A stretch of DNA of 64,000 nt from Vannielia litorea (GCF_019801175.1 NZ_JAHVJR010000001.1:3083195-3147194), one strand, 5' to 3'. Positions 49,705 to 58,350 are shown, counted from the stretch's first letter. Translations and numbers: made by a program. The notes: generated by a model from the sequence alone, not told the origin.

Positions 49705-51011
49705 TGGGCATCGAACTCATCACGCTCTACATCGTCGCGGCGCTCTTCATCCTGATGGCCATCGGCGTGCCGCTGGGTGCCTCGACCCTGCTGATCTCCG
49801 TCGCCACCGCCTACCTCGCCTACGGCAGCAACGGCTTCATCCTCGTCACCTCCGCCGTCACCAAGGTGATGGACAAGCAGACCCTCGTGGCCGTGCCCTT
49901 CTTCGTCTTTATGGCGAACATAATGGAGCGATCAGGGGTGGCGAAGGAGCTGTTCAACTCGATGGCCGTGCTTGGCGGGCGGATGCGCGGCGGCGTCGCG
50001 GTGCAAACCTGCCTCGTGGCCGTGGTGCTGGCCGCCATGTCCGGCATCGTCGGCGGCGAGATCGTGCTGCTCGGCCTCATCGCCCTGCCGCAGATGTTCC
50101 GCCTCGGGTATGACCGCAAGCTCTCCATTGGCGTGCTCTGCGCCTCCGGCTCGCTGGCCACGCTCATCCCGCCCAGCGTTGTGCTCATCGTCTACGGCGC
50201 CGAAGCGGGCGTCTCGGTGCGCGACCTCTTCACTGCAGGCGTCGGCCCCGGCGTGCTGCTGGCCTCGCTCTACATCGCCTACGTGCTGTTCCGCGTAAAG
50301 ATGAACCCCGCCGTCGGCCCCGCCTATGACGCGCCCGAGGCGCAGCTGCCCTTCCTCGAGCGGATCTCCTACCTCAAAGGGCTGATCCTCCCATTCCTGC
50401 TTATCTTCGGAGTGCTCGGCTCGATCTACGGCGGCATCGCCACCGTCACCGAATCCGCCGCCATCGGTGCGGTCGGCTCGCTCATCGTGGCCGCGGCCCG
50501 GCGCGAACTGACCACCAAGGGCGTGCGCGAGGCGCTCTGGGCCACCACGCTCACCACCGGCTCGATCCTCTGGCTGATCATCGGGGCTGTGAGCCTCGTG
50601 GGCATCTACAACCTGATGGGCGGCACCCGCTTCCTCAGCGGAATCCTCACCGGGCTCGATATGGCCCCGATCATGGTCATCATCGTGATGATGCTGATCA
50701 TCTTCTTTCTCGGCACCTTCCTCGAGTGGATCGCCATCGTCTTCATCACCGTGCCGGTCTTCGCGCCCGTGGTGGTGCAACTAGGGTATGACCCGGTCTG
50801 GTTTGGTATCCTCTTCGCCATGAACATCCAGATCTACATGCTCTCGCCCCCCTTCGGGCCGGCCTGCTTCTACCTCAAGAGCGTGGCCCCGAAGGACGTG
50901 ACCCTGCAGGAGATCTTCCTCGCCGTCCTGCCCTTCATCGGCCTCCAGATCATCGGCCTCGCCCTTGTCATGGCCTTCCCGCAAATCGCGCTCTGGCTGC
51001 CGGGCCTGTAG
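49704..51011 (+). CDS. TRAP transporter large permease (DctM family)
   Basis: A 435-residue polytopic permease with the signatures VAVPFFVFMANIMERSGVAKELFNSMAVLGGRMRGGVAVQTCLVAVVLAAMSGIVGGEI and LCASGSLATLIPPSVVLIVYG. The subgroup is that of TRAP systems often labelled for mannitol or chloroaromatic compounds, but such labels are not substrate-specific. Its start overlaps the dctQ stop (a shared A). A tiny membrane-peptide gene follows in twelve bases. Confidence 0.94.
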   Translation: MGIELITLYIVAALFILMAIGVPLGASTLLISVATAYLAYGSNGFILVTSAVTKVMDKQTLVAVPFFVFMANIMERSGVAKELFNSMAVLGGRMRGGVAVQTCLVAVVLAAMSGIVGGEIVLLGLIALPQMFRLGYDRKLSIGVLCASGSLATLIPPSVVLIVYGAEAGVSVRDLFTAGVGPGVLLASLYIAYVLFRVKMNPAVGPAYDAPEAQLPFLERISYLKGLILPFLLIFGVLGSIYGGIATVTESAAIGAVGSLIVAAARRELTTKGVREALWATTLTTGSILWLIIGAVSLVGIYNLMGGTRFLSGILTGLDMAPIMVIIVMMLIIFFLGTFLEWIAIVFITVPVFAPVVVQLGYDPVWFGILFAMNIQIYMLSPPFGPACFYLKSVAPKDVTLQEIFLAVLPFIGLQIIGLALVMAFPQIALWLPGL

Positions 51012-51023
51012 AAAGGAGCCATC

Positions 51024-51146
51024 ATGGATACCAATGACGAAGACCACGAGGCTTACGAGTTTGGCTGGTGGCCCGAGATCGTCGGGGCCATCGGCGTCGT
51101 CCTGCTGGTCTGGGCGCTGATCGCCTTCGCGCGCGGGGCGATCTAA
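51024..51146 (+). CDS. 40-residue single-span membrane peptide at the end of the TRAP operon
   Basis: Direct translation gives a 40-residue peptide beginning MDTNDEDHEAYEFGWW, with an acidic N-terminal part, one hydrophobic span of about 19 residues (IVGAIGVVLLVWALIAFAR) and the C-terminus GAI. A very good aaaggag RBS sits six bases before the ATG, twelve bases after dctM. Charge distribution predicts a cytoplasmic or periplasmic acidic head and one membrane helix. No homologue is known to me. It could be a small accessory subunit of this TRAP permease (inference). Confidence 0.7.
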   Translation: MDTNDEDHEAYEFGWWPEIVGAIGVVLLVWALIAFARGAI

Positions 51147-51217
51147 GGCCAAGGCCCGGTCCCGCGGCGCCCCTCACGTGGCGCCGCTTGTCACAAAACA
51201 GTCAACGGACCGATAGC

Positions 51218-51233
51218 TGCAATTTACATTGCA
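51218..51233. promoter_or_regulatory. Candidate RpiR-type operator
   Basis: TGCAAT-ttac-ATTGCA, a perfect 6-base inverted repeat in an AT-rich stretch, ends 17 bases before the ATG of the RpiR-type gene. It is well placed for autoregulation. Binding is inferred. Confidence 0.5.
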
Positions 51234-51250
51234 CCCGCAATTCCGGCTGC

Positions 51251-52129
51251 ATGAACGATGCAAGCCACCCCTCCTCCCTCGATGCGCTGCTGTCCCGCAA
51301 TGCCACCCGGCTGACCGCGACCGACAGCCGCCTGTTGGAAGTCCTGCTTCAGGACCCGATGCGCGCCGCGCTGGAGAACGGCAAGGAACTCTCCGATCGC
51401 GCGGGCGTGAACCCCGCCGCCGCCGTGCGCCTCGCCCAGCGCCTTGGGTTCGAGGGCTATCCCGCCTTTCGCGCCTTCCTGCGCACCAACCTCACCGAGG
51501 GCGGGCGCGACTTTGGCACCGCCTCCGCCCGCATGGCCGCGCGGCTGGTGCGCGCCGAAGAGGGCGGCCTGCTCTCCTCGGTCATCGACGGCGAGATCGC
51601 CGCGCTCGAGGGCCTGCGCACCTCGGTGGCCGACAGTGACATCCGCAGTTTCTCCGCCCACCTCGGCGCGGCCCGGCGCATCTGCCTCTTCGGGCAGGGC
51701 CACGCCGCCAGCCTCTCCAAGCTCACCGCCCTGCGCCTGCGCCGCTCCGGCTATGACGCCTGCGACCTCGATGGCGAGCGCGGCGGCATGGCGATGGCGC
51801 TGCGCGGGCTGGCACCGGGCGATGTGGTCTGGCTCTTCTCCTTCCGCGCACCGCACAGCACCGTGCTCTCGCTCTGCGAAGTGGCCCGCGCGCGCGGCGC
51901 CACCATTCTGGCCCTGACCGACCAGAACAGCCTGCCCCTGCGCCCCGCCCCCGATCACCTCATCCGCGTCTCGCGCGGTCGGGCCGGGGAGACCCAGTCC
52001 CTCACCGTGCCGATGGCCGTAGCCAACGCCGTCATCCTCGATCTAGCCGGGATCGACGAGGGCCGCTCCCTCGCCGCGCTGGAAGATTACCGCAAGTTCC
52101 GCGCCACCCTGCCGCCCGAGTGGCAGTAG
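51251..52129 (+). CDS. MurR/RpiR-family transcriptional regulator
   Basis: A 292-residue regulator: an N-terminal helix-turn-helix (LDALLSRNATRLTATDSRLLEVLLQDPMRAALENGKELSDRAGVNPAAAVRLAQRLGFEGYPAFRAFLRTNL) and a SIS sugar-phosphate-binding domain (ICLFGQGHAASLSKLTALRLRRSGYDACDLD, then GDVVWLFSF). The ATG at 51251 has no clear Shine-Dalgarno, so the start is less certain than the frame. It precedes the ugp-like operon on the same strand by 65 bases and likely senses a phosphorylated sugar or glycerol-phosphate compound (inference). Confidence 0.88.
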   Translation: MNDASHPSSLDALLSRNATRLTATDSRLLEVLLQDPMRAALENGKELSDRAGVNPAAAVRLAQRLGFEGYPAFRAFLRTNLTEGGRDFGTASARMAARLVRAEEGGLLSSVIDGEIAALEGLRTSVADSDIRSFSAHLGAARRICLFGQGHAASLSKLTALRLRRSGYDACDLDGERGGMAMALRGLAPGDVVWLFSFRAPHSTVLSLCEVARARGATILALTDQNSLPLRPAPDHLIRVSRGRAGETQSLTVPMAVANAVILDLAGIDEGRSLAALEDYRKFRATLPPEWQ

Positions 52130-52194
52130 GCGCCCCCGCCACAACAACAAGAAACGCCAACTCACGACCCAACCCTGAACACGAGGAAGACCCC

Positions 52195-53445
52195 ATGTAC
52201 GATACTCTCAAGATCGCCGCAGCGACCAGCCTTCTGGCGCTCGCGGCCTCCGCAGCCTCCGCCGAAACCACGGTGGAATTCTGGCACAGCTTCTCCGGTG
52301 ACAGCGGCGAGGTGCTCGATGGCATCGTGGCCGAGTTCGAGGCCGCCAACCCCGGCATCGACATCGACGCCCAGCACATCGGCAACTACAACGACATCGT
52401 CACCAAGCTGCAGGCCGCGATCCCCGCGCGCCGCGCTCCCGATGCGGTGATCATGGAAGTCACCCGCTATGGCCTCTTCGCCGACCGCGGCGTGCTGACC
52501 GACCTCACCGCCTATCTCGAGGCCGACCCGCTGAAGGACGAGCTCTTCGATTTCGCCCGCGAGGTCGGCGTCTATCAGGGCAAAAACTTCATCGTGCCCT
52601 TCAACTCCTCCACCCCGGTGCTCTACGTGAACACCAATATCTTCGCCGATGCCGGCATGGAAGAGATCCCGCCGCTGACCACCTTCGACGAGATCCTCGC
52701 CGCCGCGCAAACCGTGCAGGCCGAGCTGGGCGACACTGGCATCTCCGGCATCGCCGCGCCCGGCCAGTTTGCCCGCTGGGGCCTGATCATGGCCAATGAC
52801 AGCGACCTGATCGACAGCGTCTCCGGTGAAATCCTGATCGACGCGCCTAACACCGTCGAGGCCTACCAATGGATGGCCTCTCTGGTGCACGAGCACGGCG
52901 TCGCCTCGGTCGATGGTGTCACCAAGGAGAACAACGGGCGGGACGCCTTTCTGGCCGGCAAGGTCGGCATGATGATGAACTCGACCGGCAACTACCGCCG
53001 CTCCAAGACCGCGCTGGGCGATGACCTGCTGGTGCTGCCCATGCCCTGCAACAAGGCCTGCGCCGCGCCCATCGGCGGGGCCGGCATCGGCATCCTCTCG
53101 ACCTCCGAGCAGGAGGTGAAGGACGCCGCCTACAAGTTCATCAGCTTCGCCGCAGGCGCCGAGTCCAACGCCAAGTGGTTCGCCGGCACCGGCTACATGC
53201 CGATCAACAAGAACACCAAGGACCAGCCGGTGGCCGCTGAGGCGCTGGAAGGCGAGCCGGGCATCTCGGTCGCCATCGAGCAGCTCTCCGTGGCCCGTGG
53301 CCGCCCGCGCCCCCCGGTCGTGACCTGGATGCGCGCAAGCGAATACGACAAGTGGCAGGCCATGGCCCTCGGCCAGCGTGACGTGACCGAAACGCTCACC
53401 GACTTCGCCACCCAGACCCGCGCCGAAGAAGCCCGCACCAACTGA
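52195..53445 (+). CDS. ugpB: sn-glycerol-3-phosphate-type ABC transporter substrate-binding protein
   Basis: A 416-residue periplasmic receptor with signal peptide ending AASAASAE (about residue 23) and a mature start TTVEFWHSFSGDSGEVLDGIVAEFEAANPGI, the UgpB/MalE-like fold. YNDIVTKLQAAIPARRAPDAVIMEVTRYGLFADRGVLTDLTAYL supports the UgpB branch. A GDPD gene within the operon makes glycerophosphodiesters or G3P the most likely ligands. A gagga RBS lies nine bases before the ATG. A strong hairpin follows the gene. Confidence 0.88.
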   Translation: MYDTLKIAAATSLLALAASAASAETTVEFWHSFSGDSGEVLDGIVAEFEAANPGIDIDAQHIGNYNDIVTKLQAAIPARRAPDAVIMEVTRYGLFADRGVLTDLTAYLEADPLKDELFDFAREVGVYQGKNFIVPFNSSTPVLYVNTNIFADAGMEEIPPLTTFDEILAAAQTVQAELGDTGISGIAAPGQFARWGLIMANDSDLIDSVSGEILIDAPNTVEAYQWMASLVHEHGVASVDGVTKENNGRDAFLAGKVGMMMNSTGNYRRSKTALGDDLLVLPMPCNKACAAPIGGAGIGILSTSEQEVKDAAYKFISFAAGAESNAKWFAGTGYMPINKNTKDQPVAAEALEGEPGISVAIEQLSVARGRPRPPVVTWMRASEYDKWQAMALGQRDVTETLTDFATQTRAEEARTN

Positions 53446-53463
53446 GCCGCCGCGCTCAACCCC

Positions 53464-53493
53464 GATGCCGGGCCCGCTCCGTGGCCCGGCATC
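53464..53493 (+). promoter_or_regulatory. Intercistronic hairpin between ugpB and ugpA
   Basis: An 11-bp perfect stem (GATGCCGGGCC / GGCCCGGCATC) with an 8-base loop. It lies between the receptor and permease genes and has no T-run, so differential mRNA stability or partial termination is likely. Confidence 0.6.
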
Positions 53494-53514
53494 TACTTCC
53501 ACAAGGCAAGCGCC

Positions 53515-54384
53515 ATGACCTCCCGCCTCACCCCCTATCTGCTGATCGCGCCGCTGCTCGCCTTCATCGCGGTGTTCACCTACATCCCGATCCTCACCAG
53601 CGCGAACCTCTCGTTCCGTGAATGGGACTTTCTGACCGACGCCAAGCCTTGGGTCGGCACAGAGAATTACCGGCTCGTGCTCTCCTCCAGCGAATTCTGG
53701 AACTCGGTGAAGGTCACGGCGATCTTCGCGCTGATCTCGGTGCCCCTGCGGCTCGTGCTCGCCATCGCCATCGCCAGCTATCTGGTGCGCGAGGCACTCC
53801 CCCAGCGTCTGCTGCGCGGCGCGCTCTTCCTACCCTCCGTTACCTCCACCGTCGCCATCGCGGTGGTGTTCTCATGGCTCTTCGCCACCGACTACGGCGT
53901 GATCAATGCCGCCCTCGCCTGGTTCGGCCTGCCCAAGGTCTACTGGCTGCAAGACCCGCAACTGGCGCTCTGGGTCATCATCCTCGTGAACACATGGAAG
54001 CAGCTCGGCTACGATATCGTCATCTACATCGCCGGGCTTCAGGCCATCTCGCCCGATCTCTACGACGCTGCCGATGTGGACGGCGGCAAACGATTTCACG
54101 TGTTCCGGCGCGTGACCGTGCCGCTGGTCATGCCCACCACCTACTTCCTGCTGGTGATCTCCGTCATCGAGGCCTTTCAGGTCTTCACCGTGGTCGATGT
54201 CATGACCCGCGGCGGCCCGGCGGGGGCGACAGACATGGTGGTCAACCTGCTCTACCGCATCGGCTTCACCCTCTTCGACATCGGGCAAGGCTCGGCCATC
54301 GCGGTGCTGCTCTTTGTCCTGCTGATCGCGCTCGCCGTGTTCAAGGCCCGTGTGCTGGGCCGGAAGGTGCACTATGAAGCCTGA
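53515..54384 (+). CDS. ugpA: ABC transporter permease, UgpA type
   Basis: A 289-residue permease with six hydrophobic segments and the EAA coupling loop YDAADVDGGKRFHVFRRVTVPLVMPTT. Family features include the N-terminal TYIPILTSANLSFREWDF. The gene follows ugpB and overlaps ugpE by eleven bases. Together UgpA and UgpE form the inner-membrane channel. Confidence 0.9.
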   Translation: MTSRLTPYLLIAPLLAFIAVFTYIPILTSANLSFREWDFLTDAKPWVGTENYRLVLSSSEFWNSVKVTAIFALISVPLRLVLAIAIASYLVREALPQRLLRGALFLPSVTSTVAIAVVFSWLFATDYGVINAALAWFGLPKVYWLQDPQLALWVIILVNTWKQLGYDIVIYIAGLQAISPDLYDAADVDGGKRFHVFRRVTVPLVMPTTYFLLVISVIEAFQVFTVVDVMTRGGPAGATDMVVNLLYRIGFTLFDIGQGSAIAVLLFVLLIALAVFKARVLGRKVHYEA

Positions 54385-55180
54385 AGCCCTCTGGTCCCTC
54401 GCGGCACTCGCCGCCGGGCTGATCTTCCTGTCGCCGGTTCTCTACACCATCTGGATGTCGTTCCTCACGGTCGACAGCTACTACGCCGGCACCCCGGTCC
54501 TGACGCTCGACAACTATCGCGCCGCCTTCGGGGAGTTCGACTTTCTGCGCTACCTGCTGAACTCCCTGCTGGTTTCCGGCGTGGTCACGCTCGGCGGGCT
54601 GGCGCTGGCGGTCATGGCCGCCTTCGCCTTCGCCCGCTTCACCTTTCCTGGCGGCGACTTTCTCTTTGCCGCCGTGGTGGCCACGCTGATGATCCCCAGC
54701 CACATCACGCTGATCCCCAACTACCTGACGCTCGCCAAGGTCGGCCTGCTCGACAGCTATGCCGGCCTGATCCTGCCCGCCATCTCCAACGGCTTCGCCG
54801 CCTTCTTCTTGCGGCAGTACATCCGCGGCATCCCCCGCGCGCTGGACGAGGCGGCCTACATGGATGGCGCGCGCCCGCTTCAGGTCCTCTGGCGCGTGAT
54901 CGTGCCGCTGGCCCGGCCCGCGATCCTGTCGATGGGCCTCTACATCTTCATCACCGAGTGGAACAACTACATCTGGCCTCTGGTGGCGATCAGCGACAGC
55001 GACCTCTACACGCTGCAAATTGGGCTGGCCAAGCTCTACCGCGAGAACCCGGGCGAGGATGTCATCAACTGGCCCCTCGTCATGGCAGCCTCCACCATCA
55101 CCATCCTTCCAATCCTAATCGGCTTTCTTGCGGTGGAGCGGCACCTCGTGCGCGGCATCACCATGGGTGCCGTGAAATGA
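54374..55180 (+). CDS. ugpE: ABC transporter permease, UgpE type
   Basis: A 268-residue permease with six hydrophobic segments and the EAA loop DEAAYMDGARPLQVLWRVIVPLARPA. The ATG at 54374 follows a ggaagg RBS inside the end of ugpA. The C-terminal QIGLAKLYRENPGEDVINWPLVMAASTITILPILIGFL is typical of UgpE-like permeases. Its stop overlaps the GDPD start (ATGA). Confidence 0.9.
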   Translation: MKPEALWSLAALAAGLIFLSPVLYTIWMSFLTVDSYYAGTPVLTLDNYRAAFGEFDFLRYLLNSLLVSGVVTLGGLALAVMAAFAFARFTFPGGDFLFAAVVATLMIPSHITLIPNYLTLAKVGLLDSYAGLILPAISNGFAAFFLRQYIRGIPRALDEAAYMDGARPLQVLWRVIVPLARPAILSMGLYIFITEWNNYIWPLVAISDSDLYTLQIGLAKLYRENPGEDVINWPLVMAASTITILPILIGFLAVERHLVRGITMGAVK

Positions 55181-55941
55181 CGGACATGACCATGACACGC
55201 ATTGCCTCCCACCGCGGCGGAACCCTCGAATTCGGCGACAGCACGCCACAGGGCTTTGCCGCCACCGCCCGGCTGCCTCTGGAGGAGGTCGAGTTCGACC
55301 TGCACCCAACGGCCGACGGCGCGATCATCGTTCACCATGACGCCACGCTGGACCGCACGACCGATACGCAGGGCGCGATCACCGATCTGCCCGCGGCTAC
55401 GGTCCGCCGCGCGGTAATCGACTATGGCGCAGGCGGCCATCCGCTGACCCTCGCCGAGCTTTGCGCGATCTACCGGGAGAGCACGGTGGATTTTCGCTGC
55501 GAGTTCAAGCCAAACGCCGAGGGCCGCCCCTACCCCGGTTTCATCCCCGGCGCGCTCGAGGTGCTGGAGGCCGAGGGTATGCTGGAGCGCACCACCTTCT
55601 CCTCCTTCCTCATCGCCACGCAAGACGAGCTGGCCCGCCTCACCACCCGCCCGCGCCTCTGGCTCGTCAGCCCGCCGGTGCTGCGCCAACTGGGCGACGC
55701 CGGGGTGATCGAGATGGCGCTGGCCCACGGCATCCCCGAAATCTCCGTGCTCATCGACTGCGCCGATGCCCCTTTGCAGGCGGCGGCAGAGGAGGCCGGG
55801 CTGGCCTTCGGCTGTTTCGGTGCCCACTCCGCCGCCCAGATCGACAAGGCTCTCGCAATGGGAGTTAAGGTCTTCACCACCGACCGGCCCAGCCTCGCCA
55901 TCGCGCGGCGCGCGGCCTTCACCAAGGGGCAGGCGGCATGA
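55177..55941 (+). CDS. ugpQ: Glycerophosphodiester phosphodiesterase
   Basis: A 254-residue GDPD-fold enzyme that hydrolyses glycerophosphodiesters to G3P and an alcohol. The catalytic histidine and metal ligands are in ASHRGG, EFDLHPTADGAIIVHHDATLDRTT. No signal peptide, so it acts in the cytoplasm after import. The start overlaps ugpE (ATGA) and its stop overlaps ugpC (ATGA). This order, B-A-E-Q-C, differs from the enterobacterial B-A-E-C-Q. The position within the transporter operon is the main support for calling the transporter Ugp. Confidence 0.88.
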   Translation: MTDMTMTRIASHRGGTLEFGDSTPQGFAATARLPLEEVEFDLHPTADGAIIVHHDATLDRTTDTQGAITDLPAATVRRAVIDYGAGGHPLTLAELCAIYRESTVDFRCEFKPNAEGRPYPGFIPGALEVLEAEGMLERTTFSSFLIATQDELARLTTRPRLWLVSPPVLRQLGDAGVIEMALAHGIPEISVLIDCADAPLQAAAEEAGLAFGCFGAHSAAQIDKALAMGVKVFTTDRPSLAIARRAAFTKGQAA

Positions 55942-56990
55942 CCGGCATCGCCCTCACCGACATTCGCAAGAGTTACTCAAATGGCCCGCAGGTGCTGCAC
56001 GGCGTCAGCATGTCCATTCAGCCCGGCGAGTTCGTCGTCATCGTCGGCCCCTCCGGCTGCGGCAAGTCCACCCTGCTGCGCATGATCGCCGGGCTGGAGG
56101 CCTGCACCGAGGGCGAAATCGCCATCGGTGGCCGTCGCGTGAACGAGGTCGCCCCGCGCGACCGCGACATCGCTATGATCTTCCAGAACTACGCGCTCTA
56201 CCCGCATATGACCGTCCGCGAGAACATCTCCTTCGGGCTGGAACTGCGCGGCGTCAAACGCGCCGAGCGCCACGCCCGCGCCGAGGAGGTGGCCCGCATG
56301 CTGCACCTCGATCCCTACCTCGACCGCAAGCCCGGCGCGCTCTCGGGCGGCCAGCGCCAGCGGGTGGCAATGGGCCGGGCGATGGCCCGCGATGCCGGCG
56401 TGTTCCTGATGGACGAGCCGCTCTCCAACCTCGACAACGCCCTCCGCGTCGAGATGCGCGCCGAGATCAAGGCGCTGCACCGCAAGGTCGGCGCCACCCT
56501 CGTCTACGTCACCCACGACCAGACCGAGGCGCTGTCCATGGCCGACCGGATCGCGGTGATGAAGGACGGCCACCTGCAGCAGTACGACACGCCCGCCGCC
56601 ATCTACGACCGCCCCGCCAACCGCTTCGTCGCCGGCTTCCTCGGCCAGCCCCCGATGAACTTCGTGCTCGCCCGCGACATGCCGGGATGGGCTGGCGGCA
56701 AGGATATCACCCTCGGCCTCCGGCCCGACACGATCTCGGTTGCCCCCTCCGGCGAGGGCCTGCAGGGCCGGGTGGTGCTGTCGGAGATGACAGGCTCCGA
56801 CCTGATCCTGCATTGCGAAACGGATGCCGGCCGGCTGGTCATCACCGCCCCGCGCCACAGGTTGGACGGGGTCGGAGAGACAGTCTCCCTGCGCCCCGAT
56901 CTGACTCGCGCCCATGCCTTCGACACCGCCACCGGCACCCGGCTGGACAACCCCTTTCAAGCCCGCAACACCGAGCCTGCGCTGGTCTGA
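55938..56990 (+). CDS. ugpC: ABC transporter ATP-binding protein, UgpC type
   Basis: A 350-residue ATPase of the MalK/UgpC class: Walker A GPSGCGKST, signature LSGGQRQRVAMGRAM, Walker B VFLMDEPLSNLD, H-loop VTHDQTEAL, then a C-terminal regulatory TOBE-like domain (from about residue 240, GLRPDTISVAPSGEGLQGRVVL). It energises UgpAE. It ends the operon; a hairpin that resembles a terminator lies about 150 bases downstream. Confidence 0.92.
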   Translation: MTGIALTDIRKSYSNGPQVLHGVSMSIQPGEFVVIVGPSGCGKSTLLRMIAGLEACTEGEIAIGGRRVNEVAPRDRDIAMIFQNYALYPHMTVRENISFGLELRGVKRAERHARAEEVARMLHLDPYLDRKPGALSGGQRQRVAMGRAMARDAGVFLMDEPLSNLDNALRVEMRAEIKALHRKVGATLVYVTHDQTEALSMADRIAVMKDGHLQQYDTPAAIYDRPANRFVAGFLGQPPMNFVLARDMPGWAGGKDITLGLRPDTISVAPSGEGLQGRVVLSEMTGSDLILHCETDAGRLVITAPRHRLDGVGETVSLRPDLTRAHAFDTATGTRLDNPFQARNTEPALV

Positions 56991-57309
56991 CCGCCCGCTC
57001 AGGCCAGCGGCCACGCAAGCAACCCCGCATGCGGGGGAGGCAGGCTCGCGACCTCCCCAACGCCCAAACTCGGTCGCTAGACCTCGACGCCCATGTCGGC
57101 GACGCAGGCTGCGATACCCCCCTTTCCACAATGGAAAACGCTAGGGCAGCGGCCAGCCGCTGCCCTCATTGCATTCAAATACCCACCGTTTCCGCCAAAC
57201 CTATACGTATCACATTTTGAATAACGTAGGATATTTTTAATATTGACCTATGAACGAGCCGCGCCGATCTTGCGGCAGTCACAAAAGACACCACGTCAGG
57301 GAGGACATC
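56991..57309. other. 319-base intergenic stretch between the ugp and third TRAP operons
   Basis: No gene seen. It contains a perfect 14-base palindrome CCCCGCATGCGGGG (57023-57036), the hairpin listed separately at 57143-57166, and then an AT-rich promoter-like patch (57185-57250) with ATACGTAT at 57203-57210 and ATATT-ttt-AATAT at 57231-57243. The last two are candidate sites for the GntR regulator at 60641 or for the promoter of the TRAP operon. Confidence 0.5.
57143..57166 (+). terminator. Hairpin after the ugp operon
   Basis: A 10-bp perfect stem (AGGGCAGCGG / CCGCTGCCCT) with a 4-base loop. No U-run follows (cattgcatt), so termination may be Rho-dependent or the hairpin may only stabilise the message. 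Confidence 0.5.
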
Positions 57310-58302
57310 ATGAATTCCATCACCCGCCGCGCGGCCCTCGCCGCGGCGCTTTTCGCCACCTCTTCGCTCACCTTCGGGCTGCCCGCCGCCGCGCAAGACA
57401 AGCCGGTGCTCCGGCTTTCGTCGGTGGTCTCCGACAACGACATCCGCGCCGAGGCCTTCGCCGAGATCTCCGCCGCCGTGTCGGACATGTTCGATCTCCA
57501 GGTCTTCAACGGCGCCACACTGGTGCAGCAAGGCTCCGAGCTGACCTCGATCCAGCGCGGCAACCTGGAGTTGGGCCTGATCGCGCCGCAAACCATCGCC
57601 GAGCAGGTGCCCGAATGGTCCATCGTGACCTCGGCCTACCTGTTCAACGACGCCGACCACCTGAAGGCCACCTTCGCCAGCGACGTGGGCGCGCAGCTCA
57701 CCGCACTGACCGACGAGATCGGCATCCACATCCTCGCCCCGGTCTACTTCGGCACCCGCCAGGTCAACCTGAAGCCCGACATGGAGGTGAACACCCCCGA
57801 AGACCTGAGCGGCGTGACCCTCCGGATGCCCGGCGGCGATGCATGGCAGTTTCTCGGCGAGGCCATCGGCGCCAACCCGACCCCGCTCGCCTATGCCGAG
57901 GTCTATACCGCACTGCAAACCGGCGCCATCGACGGTCAGGACAACCCCCTGCCCAACGACTACAACATGAAGTTCTACGAGGTGACGAGCCAGATCGTCA
58001 TGACCAGCCACCTCATCGGCTTCGATGTGCTGGCCATCGGCACCGAGGTCTGGGAGGGCATGACTCCCGAGCAGCAGGCCGCGCTTCAAGCCGCCGTCGA
58101 TACTGCCATCGACAAGAGCACCGCGCGCCACCTCGAGCGCGAGGCCGAGCTGGTCGAGTTCTTCAAGGGCGAAGGGCTGAAGGTTTATGAGCCCGACCGG
58201 GCCGCCTTCCGCAGCTTTGCGCGGGACAAGTATCTCGCTTCCGAGTTCGCCGCGAGCTGGCCCGAAGGCATGCTCGACGCGATCAACGCTCTGGGCGAAT
58301 AA
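57310..58302 (+). CDS. TRAP transporter solute-binding protein (DctP family)
   Basis: A 330-residue receptor. The signal peptide has a twin-Arg (SITRRAALAAALF) and ends AAAQD near residue 29. The mature protein has NTPEDLSGVTLRMPGGDAWQFLGEAIGANPTPLAYAEVYTALQTGAIDGQDNPLPN, a complete TRAP ligand-binding signature with the Arg clamp. A gggagg RBS precedes the ATG. It is promoter-proximal, followed by a hairpin and the permease genes. Confidence 0.93.
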   Translation: MNSITRRAALAAALFATSSLTFGLPAAAQDKPVLRLSSVVSDNDIRAEAFAEISAAVSDMFDLQVFNGATLVQQGSELTSIQRGNLELGLIAPQTIAEQVPEWSIVTSAYLFNDADHLKATFASDVGAQLTALTDEIGIHILAPVYFGTRQVNLKPDMEVNTPEDLSGVTLRMPGGDAWQFLGEAIGANPTPLAYAEVYTALQTGAIDGQDNPLPNDYNMKFYEVTSQIVMTSHLIGFDVLAIGTEVWEGMTPEQQAALQAAVDTAIDKSTARHLEREAELVEFFKGEGLKVYEPDRAAFRSFARDKYLASEFAASWPEGMLDAINALGE

Positions 58303-58323
58303 ACCCGCCCCCCCCTGCACCAC

Positions 58324-58350
58324 CGGCGGGCCGACCACTCCGGCCCGCCG
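58324..58350 (+). promoter_or_regulatory. Intercistronic hairpin after the third TRAP receptor
   Basis: A 10-bp perfect stem (CGGCGGGCCG / CGGCCCGCCG) with a 7-base loop, between receptor and dctQ-type genes. Confidence 0.55.
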
